This document shows positions 45,692 through 55,753 of a stretch of 64,000 nt of DNA, piece after piece. The position numbers were made by a program, and so were the translations under genes. The notes beneath the pieces are model-generated. The model saw only the letters and a list, made by a program, of their open reading frames with translations. It ran no database searches and was not told the DNA's origin. The DNA lies in assembly GCF_025143825.1 (NCBI RefSeq), contig NZ_CP083560.1, forward strand, positions 2,976,001 through 3,040,000, in the 5' to 3' direction. This stretch comes from Sulfitobacter sp. S223. Lineage in GTDB: Bacteria; Pseudomonadota; Alphaproteobacteria; Rhodobacterales; Rhodobacteraceae. Position 1 is the stretch's first letter, and every line of letters begins with the position of its first letter.

Positions 45692-45872
45692 TGGACAATC
45701 CTGTCAAAACCGCCCCCACAGCGGCCCTCTTGATAGACTTGTTGAACGGTTCGAGCCAAGGGCCGACTTGTCCGCCTATTCCATCTAAAGCTGATTGCGG
45801 CATTGTTACAACGCTTTGCCTCTGGAAACCCGAACAACAGTCATGCTTACTGGCGACGAGGGAGCCACTGCC

Positions 45873-47522
45873 ATGAATATTCTGTTCATCATGTACGACC
45901 AATTGCGGTTCGATTACCTAAGTTGTGCTGGCCATCCCCACCTGCACACGCCGAACTTTGATCGCGTCGCGGCTATGGGCGTCAGGTTTACCAACGCGTA
46001 TGTGCAATCACCGATCTGTGGTGCCAGTCGCATGTGTTTTTACACGGGGCGCTATGCCTCAAGCCATGGAGCGCAATGGAACGGCTTTCCCCTGCGCGTC
46101 GGGGAACAGACATTGGGCGATCACTTGCGGAAGGCGGGTATGGATTGCTGGCTGTTGGGTAAAACCCACATGAAAGCAGATGTCGAAGGCATGGAACGCC
46201 TGGGGCTCTCACCCGACAGCACTATCGGGGCACGGCAAGCTGAATGTGGCTTTGATGCATGGGTGCGTGATGACGGGCTTTGGGGTCAGGGGCCGGATGG
46301 CTATTACGATGAGAAACGTTCTCCCTATAACGAGTACCTGAAATCCAAAGGCTATGATGGTGAGAATCCTTGGGCTGATTATGCCAATGCCGGTGTCTCG
46401 GATGCGCAGATCGCCTCGGGCTGGATGTTCCGCAATGCAGACAGGCCGGCGAACATTCGTGAGGAAGACAGCGAAACACCTTGGCTGACCAGCCAGACCC
46501 TTGAGTTTATGGCGCAAGCCAAAGAGCCATGGTGCGCTCACGTTAGCTTTATCAAACCCCACTGGCCCTACATTGTGCCTGCCCCATACCACGCAATGTA
46601 CGGCCCTGATCAAATCCCGCAGGCCTGTCGCCATCCGGCAGAGCAGGAAGACCCCCATCCGGTCTTTGGCGCATATATGGAGAATAAAATCGCGCAAGCT
46701 TTCCAGCGCGATGAAGTGCGCGAAAAGGTCATCCCGGCCTATATGGGGCTGATAAAGCAGTGCGATGACCAATTGGGGCGCCTGCTGGACCATCTGGAGA
46801 CGACAGACACTCTCAAAGATACGATGATTGTGCTGACCTCTGATCACGGCGATTATCTGGGCGATCACTGGCTGGGTGAAAAAGACCTGTTTCACGAGCA
46901 GTCAGTCAAAGTGCCGATGATTATTTATGACCCGCGTACCCCTGCCAATGCGACACGCGGCACCACCTGCGACGCGCTGGTAGAAAGCCTTGATCTGGCG
47001 GCGACGTTTGTCGATGCGGCGGGCGGGAAAGTGCCAGATCACATCATCGAAGGGCGTTCATTGCTGCCATGGCTGCGCGGAGAACAGCCTGAGTGGCGCG
47101 CGTTTGTGATCTCCGAATATGATTATTCAGCCACGCCGCAATGCGTGAAACTGGGGCTAGAACCGCGCGAGGCGCGATTATTCATGGTGTTTGACGGTCG
47201 CTACAAACTGATGCACGCCGAGGGTGGCTTCCGCCCGATGCTGTTTGACCTGACAGAAGACCCTGATGAATTTTTTGACCTTGCCAAAGGCGACAGCCAC
47301 AAGGCGGAAATTGATCGCCTGTACGCGTTGCTTGCGCAGTGGGGCCGACGATTGTCACAGCGGGTGACCAGATCCGAAGATGACATCAAGGCGATGCGCG
47401 GCGCATCTGGGCGGAAAGGCATTCTGCCCTTTCTCTATGACGGCAGCGAAGTGCCCGAAGAACTGACGATCAAGTATGTCGGCCCTGCCCGCCAGAACCA
47501 TAGTCCGGACACAGATAGCTAG
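45873..47522 (+). CDS. sulfatase family hydrolase
   Basis: 549-residue sulfatase/alkaline-phosphatase superfamily enzyme. ILFIMYDQLRFDYL carries the N-terminal metal-ligand aspartate. ICGASRMCFYTGRY fits the formylglycine motif C-x-(P/A)-x-R followed by TGRY, so the Cys is likely converted to formylglycine. LTSDHGDYLGDHWLGEKD carries the second metal site. The substrate could be a sulfate ester or a phosphonate monoester; sequence does not decide. ATG 45873 begins the conserved fold. There is no signal peptide, so it is cytoplasmic. Its stop overlaps that of the convergent MarR gene by 4 bp (CTAG). Confidence 0.85.
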   Translation: MNILFIMYDQLRFDYLSCAGHPHLHTPNFDRVAAMGVRFTNAYVQSPICGASRMCFYTGRYASSHGAQWNGFPLRVGEQTLGDHLRKAGMDCWLLGKTHMKADVEGMERLGLSPDSTIGARQAECGFDAWVRDDGLWGQGPDGYYDEKRSPYNEYLKSKGYDGENPWADYANAGVSDAQIASGWMFRNADRPANIREEDSETPWLTSQTLEFMAQAKEPWCAHVSFIKPHWPYIVPAPYHAMYGPDQIPQACRHPAEQEDPHPVFGAYMENKIAQAFQRDEVREKVIPAYMGLIKQCDDQLGRLLDHLETTDTLKDTMIVLTSDHGDYLGDHWLGEKDLFHEQSVKVPMIIYDPRTPANATRGTTCDALVESLDLAATFVDAAGGKVPDHIIEGRSLLPWLRGEQPEWRAFVISEYDYSATPQCVKLGLEPREARLFMVFDGRYKLMHAEGGFRPMLFDLTEDPDEFFDLAKGDSHKAEIDRLYALLAQWGRRLSQRVTRSEDDIKAMRGASGRKGILPFLYDGSEVPEELTIKYVGPARQNHSPDTDS

Positions 47523-47974
47523 CTCTTTGCGTTCAACGCTTGCAAATCTTCAAGCAGATCAAGAAGCTTCTCGAATTTGTCCTCACCGTACTGCGCGCGC
47601 AGTTGCTCAACCAGCAGGGCCGCTCTTTCTCCGTGACACTCCAGCACCTTGCGCCCCGCGGCCTCGATCGTGACAATGCTGCGGCGACGGTCACTCTGGT
47701 CAGCGCGCCGTGAGATCAACCCGTCTTCTTCCATCACCTGCAAGATGCGCGTGAGGCTAGGCAACAGCAGGCATGCCTGCTGGGCGATGGTGTTTTGATC
47801 CGCTGGTCCGCCGTCATCAAGAACACGTAGCACCCGCCACTTCTGTTCATTCACGGGGCTGTCGGCCAACATTTCGCGCAGAGGCCCCATAACAGCCTCG
47901 CGCGCACGTAAAAGAGCGATCGGAAGGGACCGGTTCGTGCGGCGCAAAGGGCTGGATCTTTTGTCTGGCGTCAT
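47519..47974 (-). CDS. MarR/HpaR-like transcriptional regulator
   Basis: 151 residues. A winged-helix MarR domain with RSLPIALLRAREAVMGPL at the start and NEQKWRVLRVLDDGGPADQNTIAQ in the HTH. The N-terminal sequence is closest to the HpaR branch, named for homoprotocatechuate catabolism. No hpa genes are present in the window, so the target and ligand are open. AT-rich TTAGATTATG precedes the start. Convergent with the sulfatase gene. Confidence 0.8.
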   Translation of the reverse strand: MTPDKRSSPLRRTNRSLPIALLRAREAVMGPLREMLADSPVNEQKWRVLRVLDDGGPADQNTIAQQACLLLPSLTRILQVMEEDGLISRRADQSDRRRSIVTIEAAGRKVLECHGERAALLVEQLRAQYGEDKFEKLLDLLEDLQALNAKS

Positions 47975-48090
47975 AATCTAACTATGAGCCATCATGCCGC
48001 TTCCGGCACAACAGTTAAATTGGACGCATCGCCGGATTCCAAGCGAAAGAACGGTAGTTTCCATGCACACGAGGGCAGTATTAACGGTAC

Positions 48091-48726
48091 CTATCGTGGC
48101 AAGGCAGCAGCCTGACGCGCGCGTTCTTCGATCTCATCCCATTTGCCTGCGTTGACCAGATCAGAAGGCGCAATCCAGCTACCCCCGGCACAGACCACGT
48201 TGGGCAGCGCAAGATATTCAGGCGCGTTCTGTAGCGTGACACCACCTGTCGGGCAGAACGAAATACCTGGCAAAGGTCCGCCCAGACCTTTGAGCGCTTT
48301 AACGCCCCCAGCCCCCTCGGCCGGGAAGAACTTCAACACCTCAAATCCACGCGCCTGTAACGTCATGGCTTCGGTTGCTGTGGCGGCACCGGGCAGCAAC
48401 GGCAGCCCAGCCTCAAGGCAGGCGTCAATCAATGCGGCCGGAGCCCCCGGGCTTACCCCGAATGTGGCGCCTGCGGCTTTCGCTGCGGCCACGTCTTCGG
48501 CAGTAACAAGGGTGCCAGCACCCACACGCGCGCCTTTTACGCTGGCCATTGCGGTCATCACGTCCAAGGCGGCATCTGTTCGAAGAGTGACTTCGAGCAC
48601 GGGCAAACCGCCCCGCACCAGTGCTTCGGCAAGTGGGATAGCATGCGCAACATCCTCAACTACCAGTACCGGTATGATCGGCGCCAAACCGGCAAGTTCA
48701 CGAATATAAGCAGTGTCATTCTTCAT
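48091..48726 (-). CDS. eda: 2-keto-3-deoxy-6-phosphogluconate aldolase
   Basis: Class I aldolase of the Entner-Doudoroff pathway, cleaving KDPG to pyruvate and glyceraldehyde-3-phosphate. 211 residues, a TIM barrel. PVLEVTLRT contains the catalytic glutamate, VLKFFPAEGAGG contains the Schiff-base lysine, and GISFCPTGGVT the phosphate site. It starts 3 bp after edd, forming a two-gene operon. Confidence 0.95.
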   Translation of the reverse strand: MKNDTAYIRELAGLAPIIPVLVVEDVAHAIPLAEALVRGGLPVLEVTLRTDAALDVMTAMASVKGARVGAGTLVTAEDVAAAKAAGATFGVSPGAPAALIDACLEAGLPLLPGAATATEAMTLQARGFEVLKFFPAEGAGGVKALKGLGGPLPGISFCPTGGVTLQNAPEYLALPNVVCAGGSWIAPSDLVNAGKWDEIEERARQAAALPR

Positions 48727-48729
48727 AGT

Positions 48730-50538
48730 TCAGTTCCCGAAAACAGAGGCGCCGGTATCTGCGGTGCCGACGGCATTGCGGAACGGTGCGAAAAGTTCGC
48801 GCCCCGTACCGTAGTGATTGTGGCTCATGTCGGCAGTCACAGCCGCGCGGTCCAGAACGCCGTCGGTGAGGATTTCAAGCGTGCCAGCAGCGGCATCCAA
48901 GCGCAAGATATCGCCGTCGTTCAGGTAGGCAATCGGCCCACCGTCCAGCGCTTCGGGACTTACGTGAATGGCAGCAGGTACTTTTCCTGATGCACCGGAC
49001 ATGCGGCCATCGGTAACCAGCGCGACCTTGTAACCGCGCCCCTGCAAAATACCTAAAAGCGGCGTGAGGCTGTGAAGCTCTGGCATCCCATTGGCCTTCG
49101 GCCCCTGAAAACGCACAACAACGATGACGTCACCGGTGAATTCGCCCGCTTTGAACGCCGCTTTCACCTCATCCTGATCATGAAAGACCCGAACAGGCGC
49201 TTCGATCACGTGGTGCGCAGGGTCAACAGCAGAAATCTTGATCACACTGGTGCCAAGGGTGCCCGAAAGACGCTTAAGCCCACCTGATGTGGCAAAAGGC
49301 TCGGACGTGGGGCGCAGAATTCCTTTATTGAGGCTCTCGGCAGTGCCGTCGCGCCACGCAAGCGCGCTGCCGTCCATGAACGGTTCTTGTGTGTAGTGAT
49401 GCAGCCCATTGCCCGCGACTGTTTTGGTGTCAGGATGCAGTAGCCCTGCCTCAAGCAGCTGCCCGATCATATAGCCAAGCCCGCCTGCTGCATGAAAATG
49501 ATTCACATCAGCCAGACCATTTGGATAGACCCGCGCCAAAAGCGGCACGATGTCTGAAACGTCCGAGAAATCCTGCCAATCGAGGATGATACCGCCTGCC
49601 CGCGCCATCGCGATAAGGTGGATCAGCAAATTTGTGGAACCGCCCGTGGCCATCAGGCCGACCATCCCGTTTACAAAGGCCTTTTCCGTCAGAATGTCAC
49701 AAACGGGCGTGTAGTTTTCACCTAGATCACCCATCGATAAGGCGCGGTGCGCGGCCTCAACCGTCAGCGCATCGCGAATTTGCTCGCCCGGGTTAATGAA
49801 GCTGGAGGCAGGCAGGTGCAGGCCCATAAATTCCATCAGCATCTGGTTGGTGTTGGCTGTGCCGTAGAATGTGCACGTGCCTGGCCCGTGGTAGGCCGCC
49901 ATTTCTGCCGCCATCAGTGCATCGCGACCAACCTCACCCGCCGCGAATTGCTGGCGAACCTTTGCCTTTTCATCATTCTGCAAACCACTGGTCATCGGGC
50001 CTGCGGGAATGAACACTGCAGGAAGGTGGCCGAAAACCTGTGCGCCGATCACAAGGCCCGGCACGATCTTGTCACAGACACCAAGGAACACGGCCGCATC
50101 AAAAGTATTGTGGCTCAGCGCCACGCCAGCCGCCATTGCAATCACATCGCGTGAGAACAGGCTTAACTCCATGCCAGCCTCGCCTTGGGTCACCCCATCG
50201 CACATGGCCGGAACGCCGCCTGCGACCTGCGCAGTGCCACCCTTCGCCCGCACCGCATCGCGGATCAACTTGGGATACTTCTCATACGGCTGGTGCGCGG
50301 AGAGCATGTCATTATAGGCTGTGACAATCCCCAGATTACCGCCCTGCCCCGAGGCAAGCTTTCCCTGATCGGGGCCGGCTGCGGCAAAAGCATGCGCCTG
50401 TCCACTACATGAGAGATGGCTCCGCGACGGCCCCTGACGGCGCGCCGCCTGCATCCGCGCAAGATAGGCCTCGCGACTTTGGGCGCTGCGGGCAACGATA
50501 CGATCGGTGATCTTGGTCAATTCGGCATTCAGGCTCAC
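48730..50538 (-). CDS. edd: 6-phosphogluconate dehydratase
   Basis: Entner-Doudoroff dehydratase converting 6-phosphogluconate to KDPG. 602 residues of the IlvD/Edd family, with iron-sulfur ligand cysteines in LGVCDKIVPGL and GGVPAMCDGVTQGE. The start is GTG 50538 with GGGAG about 10 nt upstream. It is preceded by a GTTAGCGCTAAC operator about 28 bp from the start, fitting repression by a LacI-type regulator. With eda it routes gluconate-type sugars to pyruvate. Confidence 0.94.
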   Translation of the reverse strand: MSLNAELTKITDRIVARSAQSREAYLARMQAARRQGPSRSHLSCSGQAHAFAAAGPDQGKLASGQGGNLGIVTAYNDMLSAHQPYEKYPKLIRDAVRAKGGTAQVAGGVPAMCDGVTQGEAGMELSLFSRDVIAMAAGVALSHNTFDAAVFLGVCDKIVPGLVIGAQVFGHLPAVFIPAGPMTSGLQNDEKAKVRQQFAAGEVGRDALMAAEMAAYHGPGTCTFYGTANTNQMLMEFMGLHLPASSFINPGEQIRDALTVEAAHRALSMGDLGENYTPVCDILTEKAFVNGMVGLMATGGSTNLLIHLIAMARAGGIILDWQDFSDVSDIVPLLARVYPNGLADVNHFHAAGGLGYMIGQLLEAGLLHPDTKTVAGNGLHHYTQEPFMDGSALAWRDGTAESLNKGILRPTSEPFATSGGLKRLSGTLGTSVIKISAVDPAHHVIEAPVRVFHDQDEVKAAFKAGEFTGDVIVVVRFQGPKANGMPELHSLTPLLGILQGRGYKVALVTDGRMSGASGKVPAAIHVSPEALDGGPIAYLNDGDILRLDAAAGTLEILTDGVLDRAAVTADMSHNHYGTGRELFAPFRNAVGTADTGASVFGN

Positions 50539-50565
50539 GATGATATTCTCCCGAGATCAAAATTA

Positions 50566-50579
50566 AGTTAGCGCTAACA
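50566..50579 (-). promoter_or_regulatory. LacI-type operator upstream of edd (CceR-like)
   Basis: The palindrome GTTAGCGCTAAC lies at 50567-50578, about 28 bp before the edd start codon, flanked by A/T-rich DNA. It resembles the operator of CceR, the LacI-family regulator of central carbon metabolism described in Rhodobacter sphaeroides, which represses the Entner-Doudoroff genes. The identity of the regulator here is inferred. Confidence 0.7.
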
Positions 50580-50695
50580 TATCCAAATTCATCAAAAATG
50601 AAAGCCAAAAAATCTCTATGAATATGCGGCATCATAGAGCGGATGTAACACCGCCTATCTTATCAGGTTTGCGCGTATTTCGATAGACGTTTGCG

Positions 50696-53017
50696 TCAGC
50701 CGCCGCCTTTCGTGCGCTTCATCGCATCAGCCAAGGCTGATCCGAAAGCGCCCTGACTTTCAGACCGCGCTGGTTTCGCGCTAGCGGATTTTGGCGTTCG
50801 GGTTTGTTTGGGCTTCTGCGGCGCATCGCTTCGCGGAGAAGAAGCGGCGCCCCCATCCTTGCGCATGCTCAACCCGATCCGCTTGCGCGGCACATCAACT
50901 TCGGTAACCCGGACACGCACAACATCGCCGGCCTTCACAACTTCATGCGGATCTTTGACAAACCGGTCAGCTAACTGGCTGACATGGACAAGCCCGTCCT
51001 GATGCACGCCAACGTCCACGAATGCGCCGAAAGCCGCCACATTGGTGACAGTCCCTTCCAGCGACATTCCCGGTTTAAGGTCGGTGATGCTGTCGATCCC
51101 TTCCGCGAATGTAGCAGTCTTGAACGTCGGGCGCGGGTCCCGACCTGGCTTTTCAAGTTCTGCCAGAATATCGCGCACTGTCGGCAAGCCAAAGCTTTTA
51201 TCAACGAATTGCTCAGCACGCAGACCTGACAACGCGCTACTATCCCCCATGATTGCGCGGATATCCCGACCGCAAGCCTGCACAATTTTCCGCGCCACAC
51301 CATAAGCTTCGGGATGCACCGAGGAGGCATCCAAGGGTTCGGTCCCGTTATTGATCCGCAAAAAGCCCGCGCATTGCTCATAGGCTTTGGGGCCAAGACC
51401 CGCCACTTTGAGCAGCGCCTTGCGGCTCGCGAATGGGCCATTGATATCGCGGTGCGAAACTACAGCCTGTGCAAGCGATGGCCCAAGGCCCGCGATATGC
51501 GACAACAGCGGCGCCGAGGCCATGTTCAGATCAACGCCAACCGCGTTCACTGCATCCTCGACAACAGCCGCAAGGGACTGCGCAAGACGGCGCTGGTCCA
51601 CGTCATGCTGATACTGGCCCACGCCAATCGCCTGCGGCTCGATCTTGACCAGTTCGGCCAACGGATCCTGCAAACGTCGCGCAATCGAAACTGCACCGCG
51701 CAAGGACACGTCAATGTCAGGAAATTCCTGCGAGGCAAGCTCGGACGCCGAATAGACAGATGCGCCAGCTTCCGAGACGATGACAGGCGTGGGACGCTGC
51801 GTGCCTGCGGGTAGCCTCTTGATGACATCTGCAACCAACCGCTCGGATTCACGACTGGCTGTACCGTTGCCAATGGCGATCAGCGCAATGCCATGCCGGT
51901 GGATCATCTGGTTGAGAGTTTCTTCGGCGCCGCGCAGATCATTCTTGGGCTGGAACGGATATATCGTCGCGGTATCAAGCAGCTTTCCTGTCTCATCCAC
52001 AACGGCAATCTTGCATCCCGTGCGGATGCCGGGATCTAGACCCAAGGTGGCCCGCGCCCCTGCAGGTGCGGCCAACAGCAAATCGCGCAAATTCCGCGCA
52101 AAGACATCAATCGCCGCATCATGGGCGCGTCGACGAAGATCAGTCATCAGATCCATGAACATCGAAAGGCTGAGTTTAACGCTCCACGCCCAAACCGCGA
52201 CCCCCTGCAGCCAGACATCGCCAGCGCCCTGCCCCGCGATACCAATTTCGGACCCGATGATGGCGTGGACGCGCGGCAAACCGGCCTCTGGTTCAGGTGC
52301 GATGTTCACGGTCACGATCTCTTCTTTCGCCGCACGTAGAATCGCCAAAGCGCGATGTGACGGGATCGCGGACCACTTTTCACTGTGATCGAAATAGTCC
52401 GAGAATTTCGCCCCAATCTCTTCTTTGCCAGCGGTCACACGCGCGGTAATCAGTGCCTCTTGCTGCATGAATTCCCGCAGACGACCCAGCAGTGCTGCGT
52501 TTTCACCCAGTTCCTCTACCAGAATATCGCGCGCGCCATTCAACGCCTCTTTGGTGGTGGGCACCGCTTCGCCAAGATAGCTTTCGGCCAGCGTGACAGG
52601 GTCGGCGTTGCGGTTTTCCATAATGGCGCGCAACAGTGCTTCCAGTCCATTTTCACGGGCGATCATTGCTTTCGTGCGACGCTTTGGCTTGAACGGCAGG
52701 TATAGGTCTTCGAGAACGGATTTCGTATCAGCGGCCGCGATTGAACGCGCCAGCGCATCTGTCAGTTTACCTTGCGAGGTGATCTCACCCAGAATACTCG
52801 CACGTCGTTTTTCCAGATCACGCAGATATTCCAGCCGCTCTGCCAGTTTGCGCAATTGGGTATCATCAAGCCCTCCTGTCGCTTCTTTGCGGTAACGCGC
52901 GACAAATGGCACTGTATCCCCACCATCAAGAAGGGAAACCGTGGCATTCACCTGCTCCACCCGCGCGCCGATGTCTTCGGCTATGGTTCGGGCAATACGG
53001 TCTGTAGCAAGGGTCAT
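50696..53017 (-). CDS. tex: Tex-type RNA-binding transcription accessory protein
   Basis: 773 residues with Tex_N helical region, a YqgF-like domain (LGLDPGIRTGCKIAVVD), helix-hairpin-helix region (LSHIAGLGPSLAQAVV) and a C-terminal S1 domain (LKPGMSLEGTVTNVAAFGAF). Nucleic-acid binding protein that affects transcription and stress survival. The C-terminal tail is Ser/Lys/Arg-rich. Divergent from copA. Confidence 0.95.
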   Translation of the reverse strand: MTLATDRIARTIAEDIGARVEQVNATVSLLDGGDTVPFVARYRKEATGGLDDTQLRKLAERLEYLRDLEKRRASILGEITSQGKLTDALARSIAAADTKSVLEDLYLPFKPKRRTKAMIARENGLEALLRAIMENRNADPVTLAESYLGEAVPTTKEALNGARDILVEELGENAALLGRLREFMQQEALITARVTAGKEEIGAKFSDYFDHSEKWSAIPSHRALAILRAAKEEIVTVNIAPEPEAGLPRVHAIIGSEIGIAGQGAGDVWLQGVAVWAWSVKLSLSMFMDLMTDLRRRAHDAAIDVFARNLRDLLLAAPAGARATLGLDPGIRTGCKIAVVDETGKLLDTATIYPFQPKNDLRGAEETLNQMIHRHGIALIAIGNGTASRESERLVADVIKRLPAGTQRPTPVIVSEAGASVYSASELASQEFPDIDVSLRGAVSIARRLQDPLAELVKIEPQAIGVGQYQHDVDQRRLAQSLAAVVEDAVNAVGVDLNMASAPLLSHIAGLGPSLAQAVVSHRDINGPFASRKALLKVAGLGPKAYEQCAGFLRINNGTEPLDASSVHPEAYGVARKIVQACGRDIRAIMGDSSALSGLRAEQFVDKSFGLPTVRDILAELEKPGRDPRPTFKTATFAEGIDSITDLKPGMSLEGTVTNVAAFGAFVDVGVHQDGLVHVSQLADRFVKDPHEVVKAGDVVRVRVTEVDVPRKRIGLSMRKDGGAASSPRSDAPQKPKQTRTPKSASAKPARSESQGAFGSALADAMKRTKGGG

Positions 53018-53185
53018 GGCTATCTCCTGAGGCGGGATCGGAGGACCGTGATAGCGCCCCTTTTTGAGGTCGCCAAGCCCTGCCGAACAGCTTCGTCATA
53101 AAGAGTTCGGAGCCCCCTTTGTGTCCGCCTGTCGCGCAGCGGGCATTCGTTGCGGCTAATTTGACGTCGATGTATCTCTGCGCCC

Positions 53186-53216
53186 TTGACCTTCCCCTTA
53201 CTGGAACCCTTATCTT
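53186..53216 (+). promoter_or_regulatory. copA promoter with CueR-type operator
   Basis: TTGACC at 53186-53191 and TATCTT at 53211-53216 are separated by 19 bp, the lengthened spacer typical of MerR-family targets. Between them CTTCCCCTTACTGGAA matches the E. coli CueR site of copA at nearly every position. The transcript would start about 20-25 bp before ATG 53246. Any longer copA reading frame from 53186 is therefore not coding. Confidence 0.85.
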
Positions 53217-53245
53217 TGCTTCATAAAAGACAATGGAGGCTCAAA

Positions 53246-55744
53246 ATGAGCATCGAAGATTCCCTTAGCTTTCATGTAAGCAACATGAGCTGCGCATCCT
53301 GTGTAGGGCGGGTAGAGAAATCGCTGCTGGCTGTGCAAGGAGTGCAAGATGCGCAAGTGAACCTTGCCAATGAGACTGTTCGCGTTAGTGGAAACGAGGA
53401 CCTTCACGCCCAAGCAATCGAGGCTGCACTGAAAGAGGCCGGCTATCCAGCGCGGGCGGACACCTTCCGCTTCTCCGTAGAAAACATGTCTTGTGCCTCC
53501 TGCGTCGGCAGGGTCGAACGCGCATTGACGGCTGTACCGGGCGTTATCTCGGCCTCGGTCAATCTTGCCAGCGAAGAAGCCACAGTCAAGGCATTGGGAA
53601 CCACGTCTTCGACCATCGCAGCTGCCGCAACCTCGGCAGGGTACCGCGCAACACTGATCACCGATCAGACCGATGCAACGAACACGGAAGACCGCAAGGC
53701 CGCTGAGGCAGCCCACCTATGGCACATGATGCTTTTGGCAACGGTGCTCACTCTGCCGGTATTCATTCTGGAAATGGGTAGCCATGCGGTGCCCGCGATC
53801 CATCATTGGGTGATGAACACGCTTGGCATGGCAACCAGTTGGACCATCCAGTTCGTGCTCACCACCATTGTTCTTCTTTGGCCAGGTCGACAGTTTTATC
53901 TCAAAGGCATACCCGCGTTATTAAAACGCGCGCCAGACATGAACTCGCTTGTCGCGTTGGGGTCAGGTGCGGCTTGGGCATTTTCGACAGTTGCGTTGTT
54001 TGCCCCATCCCTGCTGCCCGCCGGCACACGGGTTGTCTATTTTGAAGCGGCCGCCGTGATTGTCACGCTGATCCTTTTGGGCCGTTATCTGGAAGCCCGC
54101 GCAAAGGGGCGCACGGGTCAGGCGATTGCAAAACTGATAGGCTTGCGCGCGAAAACCGCGCTGGTTGAACGTGATGCTCAACCCGTTGAAACACCGGTGG
54201 ATCAGATCATGCAGGGGGATGTGATCCACCTGCGTCCCGGTGAAAAGATTGCGGTCGACGGGATCGTCCTGCGTGGCACGTCTTATGTCGATGAAAGCAT
54301 GATCACCGGAGAGCCTGTCCCAGTTGAAAAAGGCCCCGACGCAGAGGTGGTAGGTGGTACCCTCAACGGTACCGGCGCGCTGGTGTTTCGCGCAACCAAA
54401 GTCGGGGATGATACGACACTGGCCCAAATCATCCGCATGGTAGAAGACGCGCAGGGTGCCAAGCTGCCGATTCAGGATCTTGTGAACAGAATTACGTTAT
54501 GGTTCGTACCCGCAGTCATGGCTATCGCAGTTTTGACCTTTGCGGCATGGCTGGCGCTTGGACCAGATCCGGCGTTGGGCCGTGCACTGGTGGCAGCCGT
54601 GGCAGTTTTGATCATCGCATGTCCATGCGCAATGGGTCTGGCCACGCCTACATCCATCATGGTCGGCACAGGCCGCGCGGCTGAATTGGGCGTGTTATTC
54701 CGGCGCGGAGATGCCTTGCAGGGTTTGAGCGGTGTTACGACCGTGGCTTTTGACAAGACCGGCACGCTGACCGAAGGGCGGCCAGAGCTGACCGATTTCA
54801 TCGTTTCGAAGGGTTTTGATCGCGCAGAGGTCCTCCGGTTGGTCGGCTCGGTTGAGGCTATGTCAGAGCATCCCATCGCAACCGCCATCGCGCGGGCTGC
54901 GCAAAATGACGGGCAGTCACTTGCACAAGGGACGGAGTTTGCCTCGCTGACCGGCTACGGTGTCAGCGCTGTGGTCGAGGGACGCAAGGTTCTTGTCGGG
55001 GCGGACCGTTTGATGATCCGCGAAGGCGTGGCGATAGATACCGCACATTCAAACGGCGAGGATTTGGGCAAGAAGGGCAAGACACCGCTTTATGCCGCGA
55101 TTGACGGGCGGTTGGCCGCCGTCATTGCCGTATCGGATCCGATCAAGTCTGGCACGGCAGATGCTATCGCAACCCTGCACCAACTCGGGTTGAACGTGGC
55201 GATGATCACTGGCGACAACAAAGGCACCGCGCAGGCTATCGCGAGACAGCTCGGGATTGATGCTATCGTGACAGAAGTCTTGCCTGAAGGCAAAGTAGAT
55301 GCGATCGCGCAGTTGAAATCCGGTGACCGAAAGGTTGCCTTTGTCGGTGACGGGATCAATGACGCACCGGCCCTGGCGCACGCAGATGTGGGCATCGCGA
55401 TCGGCACCGGCACAGACATCGCCATCGAGGCTGCAGATGTCGTGCTGATGTCAGGCGATCTGGGCGGCGTCGCGCGGGCGCTGCATCTTAGTCAAAGCAC
55501 AATGCGCAATATCCGCCAGAACCTGTTCTGGGCATTCGGGTATAATGCGTTGCTGATCCCCGTCGCGGCTGGCCTGTTCTATCCGCTGTTCGGCTGGATG
55601 CTATCGCCCGCTCTGGCGGCAGGCGCCATGGCATTATCGAGCGTGTTTGTTGTCTCCAATGCGCTGCGCCTACGCTGGGTAGCAGCGCCAAGTCGGCACA
55701 GCCCAAGCGCCCCCCGCGCGCTAACACCCGCCCCAGCCGAATAG
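53246..55744 (+). CDS. copA: copper-exporting P1B-type ATPase
   Basis: 832 residues; exports Cu(I) across the inner membrane. Two N-terminal metal-binding domains each carry NMSCASC (about residues 13-19 and 81-87). Eight membrane helices include the CPC motif in [16 protein letters not shown]. Cytoplasmic motifs: ITGEPVP (actuator), [16 protein letters not shown] (phosphorylated Asp), and MITGDN and [22 protein letters not shown] 53246 follows AATGGAGG within the correct distance of the promoter. cueR follows 9 bp after the stop, on the same transcript or its own promoter. Confidence 0.96.
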   Translation: MSIEDSLSFHVSNMSCASCVGRVEKSLLAVQGVQDAQVNLANETVRVSGNEDLHAQAIEAALKEAGYPARADTFRFSVENMSCASCVGRVERALTAVPGVISASVNLASEEATVKALGTTSSTIAAAATSAGYRATLITDQTDATNTEDRKAAEAAHLWHMMLLATVLTLPVFILEMGSHAVPAIHHWVMNTLGMATSWTIQFVLTTIVLLWPGRQFYLKGIPALLKRAPDMNSLVALGSGAAWAFSTVALFAPSLLPAGTRVVYFEAAAVIVTLILLGRYLEARAKGRTGQAIAKLIGLRAKTALVERDAQPVETPVDQIMQGDVIHLRPGEKIAVDGIVLRGTSYVDESMITGEPVPVEKGPDAEVVGGTLNGTGALVFRATKVGDDTTLAQIIRMVEDAQGAKLPIQDLVNRITLWFVPAVMAIAVLTFAAWLALGPDPALGRALVAAVAVLIIACPCAMGLATPTSIMVGTGRAAELGVLFRRGDALQGLSGVTTVAFDKTGTLTEGRPELTDFIVSKGFDRAEVLRLVGSVEAMSEHPIATAIARAAQNDGQSLAQGTEFASLTGYGVSAVVEGRKVLVGADRLMIREGVAIDTAHSNGEDLGKKGKTPLYAAIDGRLAAVIAVSDPIKSGTADAIATLHQLGLNVAMITGDNKGTAQAIARQLGIDAIVTEVLPEGKVDAIAQLKSGDRKVAFVGDGINDAPALAHADVGIAIGTGTDIAIEAADVVLMSGDLGGVARALHLSQSTMRNIRQNLFWAFGYNALLIPVAAGLFYPLFGWMLSPALAAGAMALSSVFVVSNALRLRWVAAPSRHSPSAPRALTPAPAE

Positions 55745-55753
55745 GAAGCCGCA

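Noticed and set aside
53186..53245. A longer CopA reading frame beginning at 53186
   Set aside because: The first 20 codons coincide with the MerR-type promoter; ATG 53246 has the correct N-terminal motif and promoter distance.
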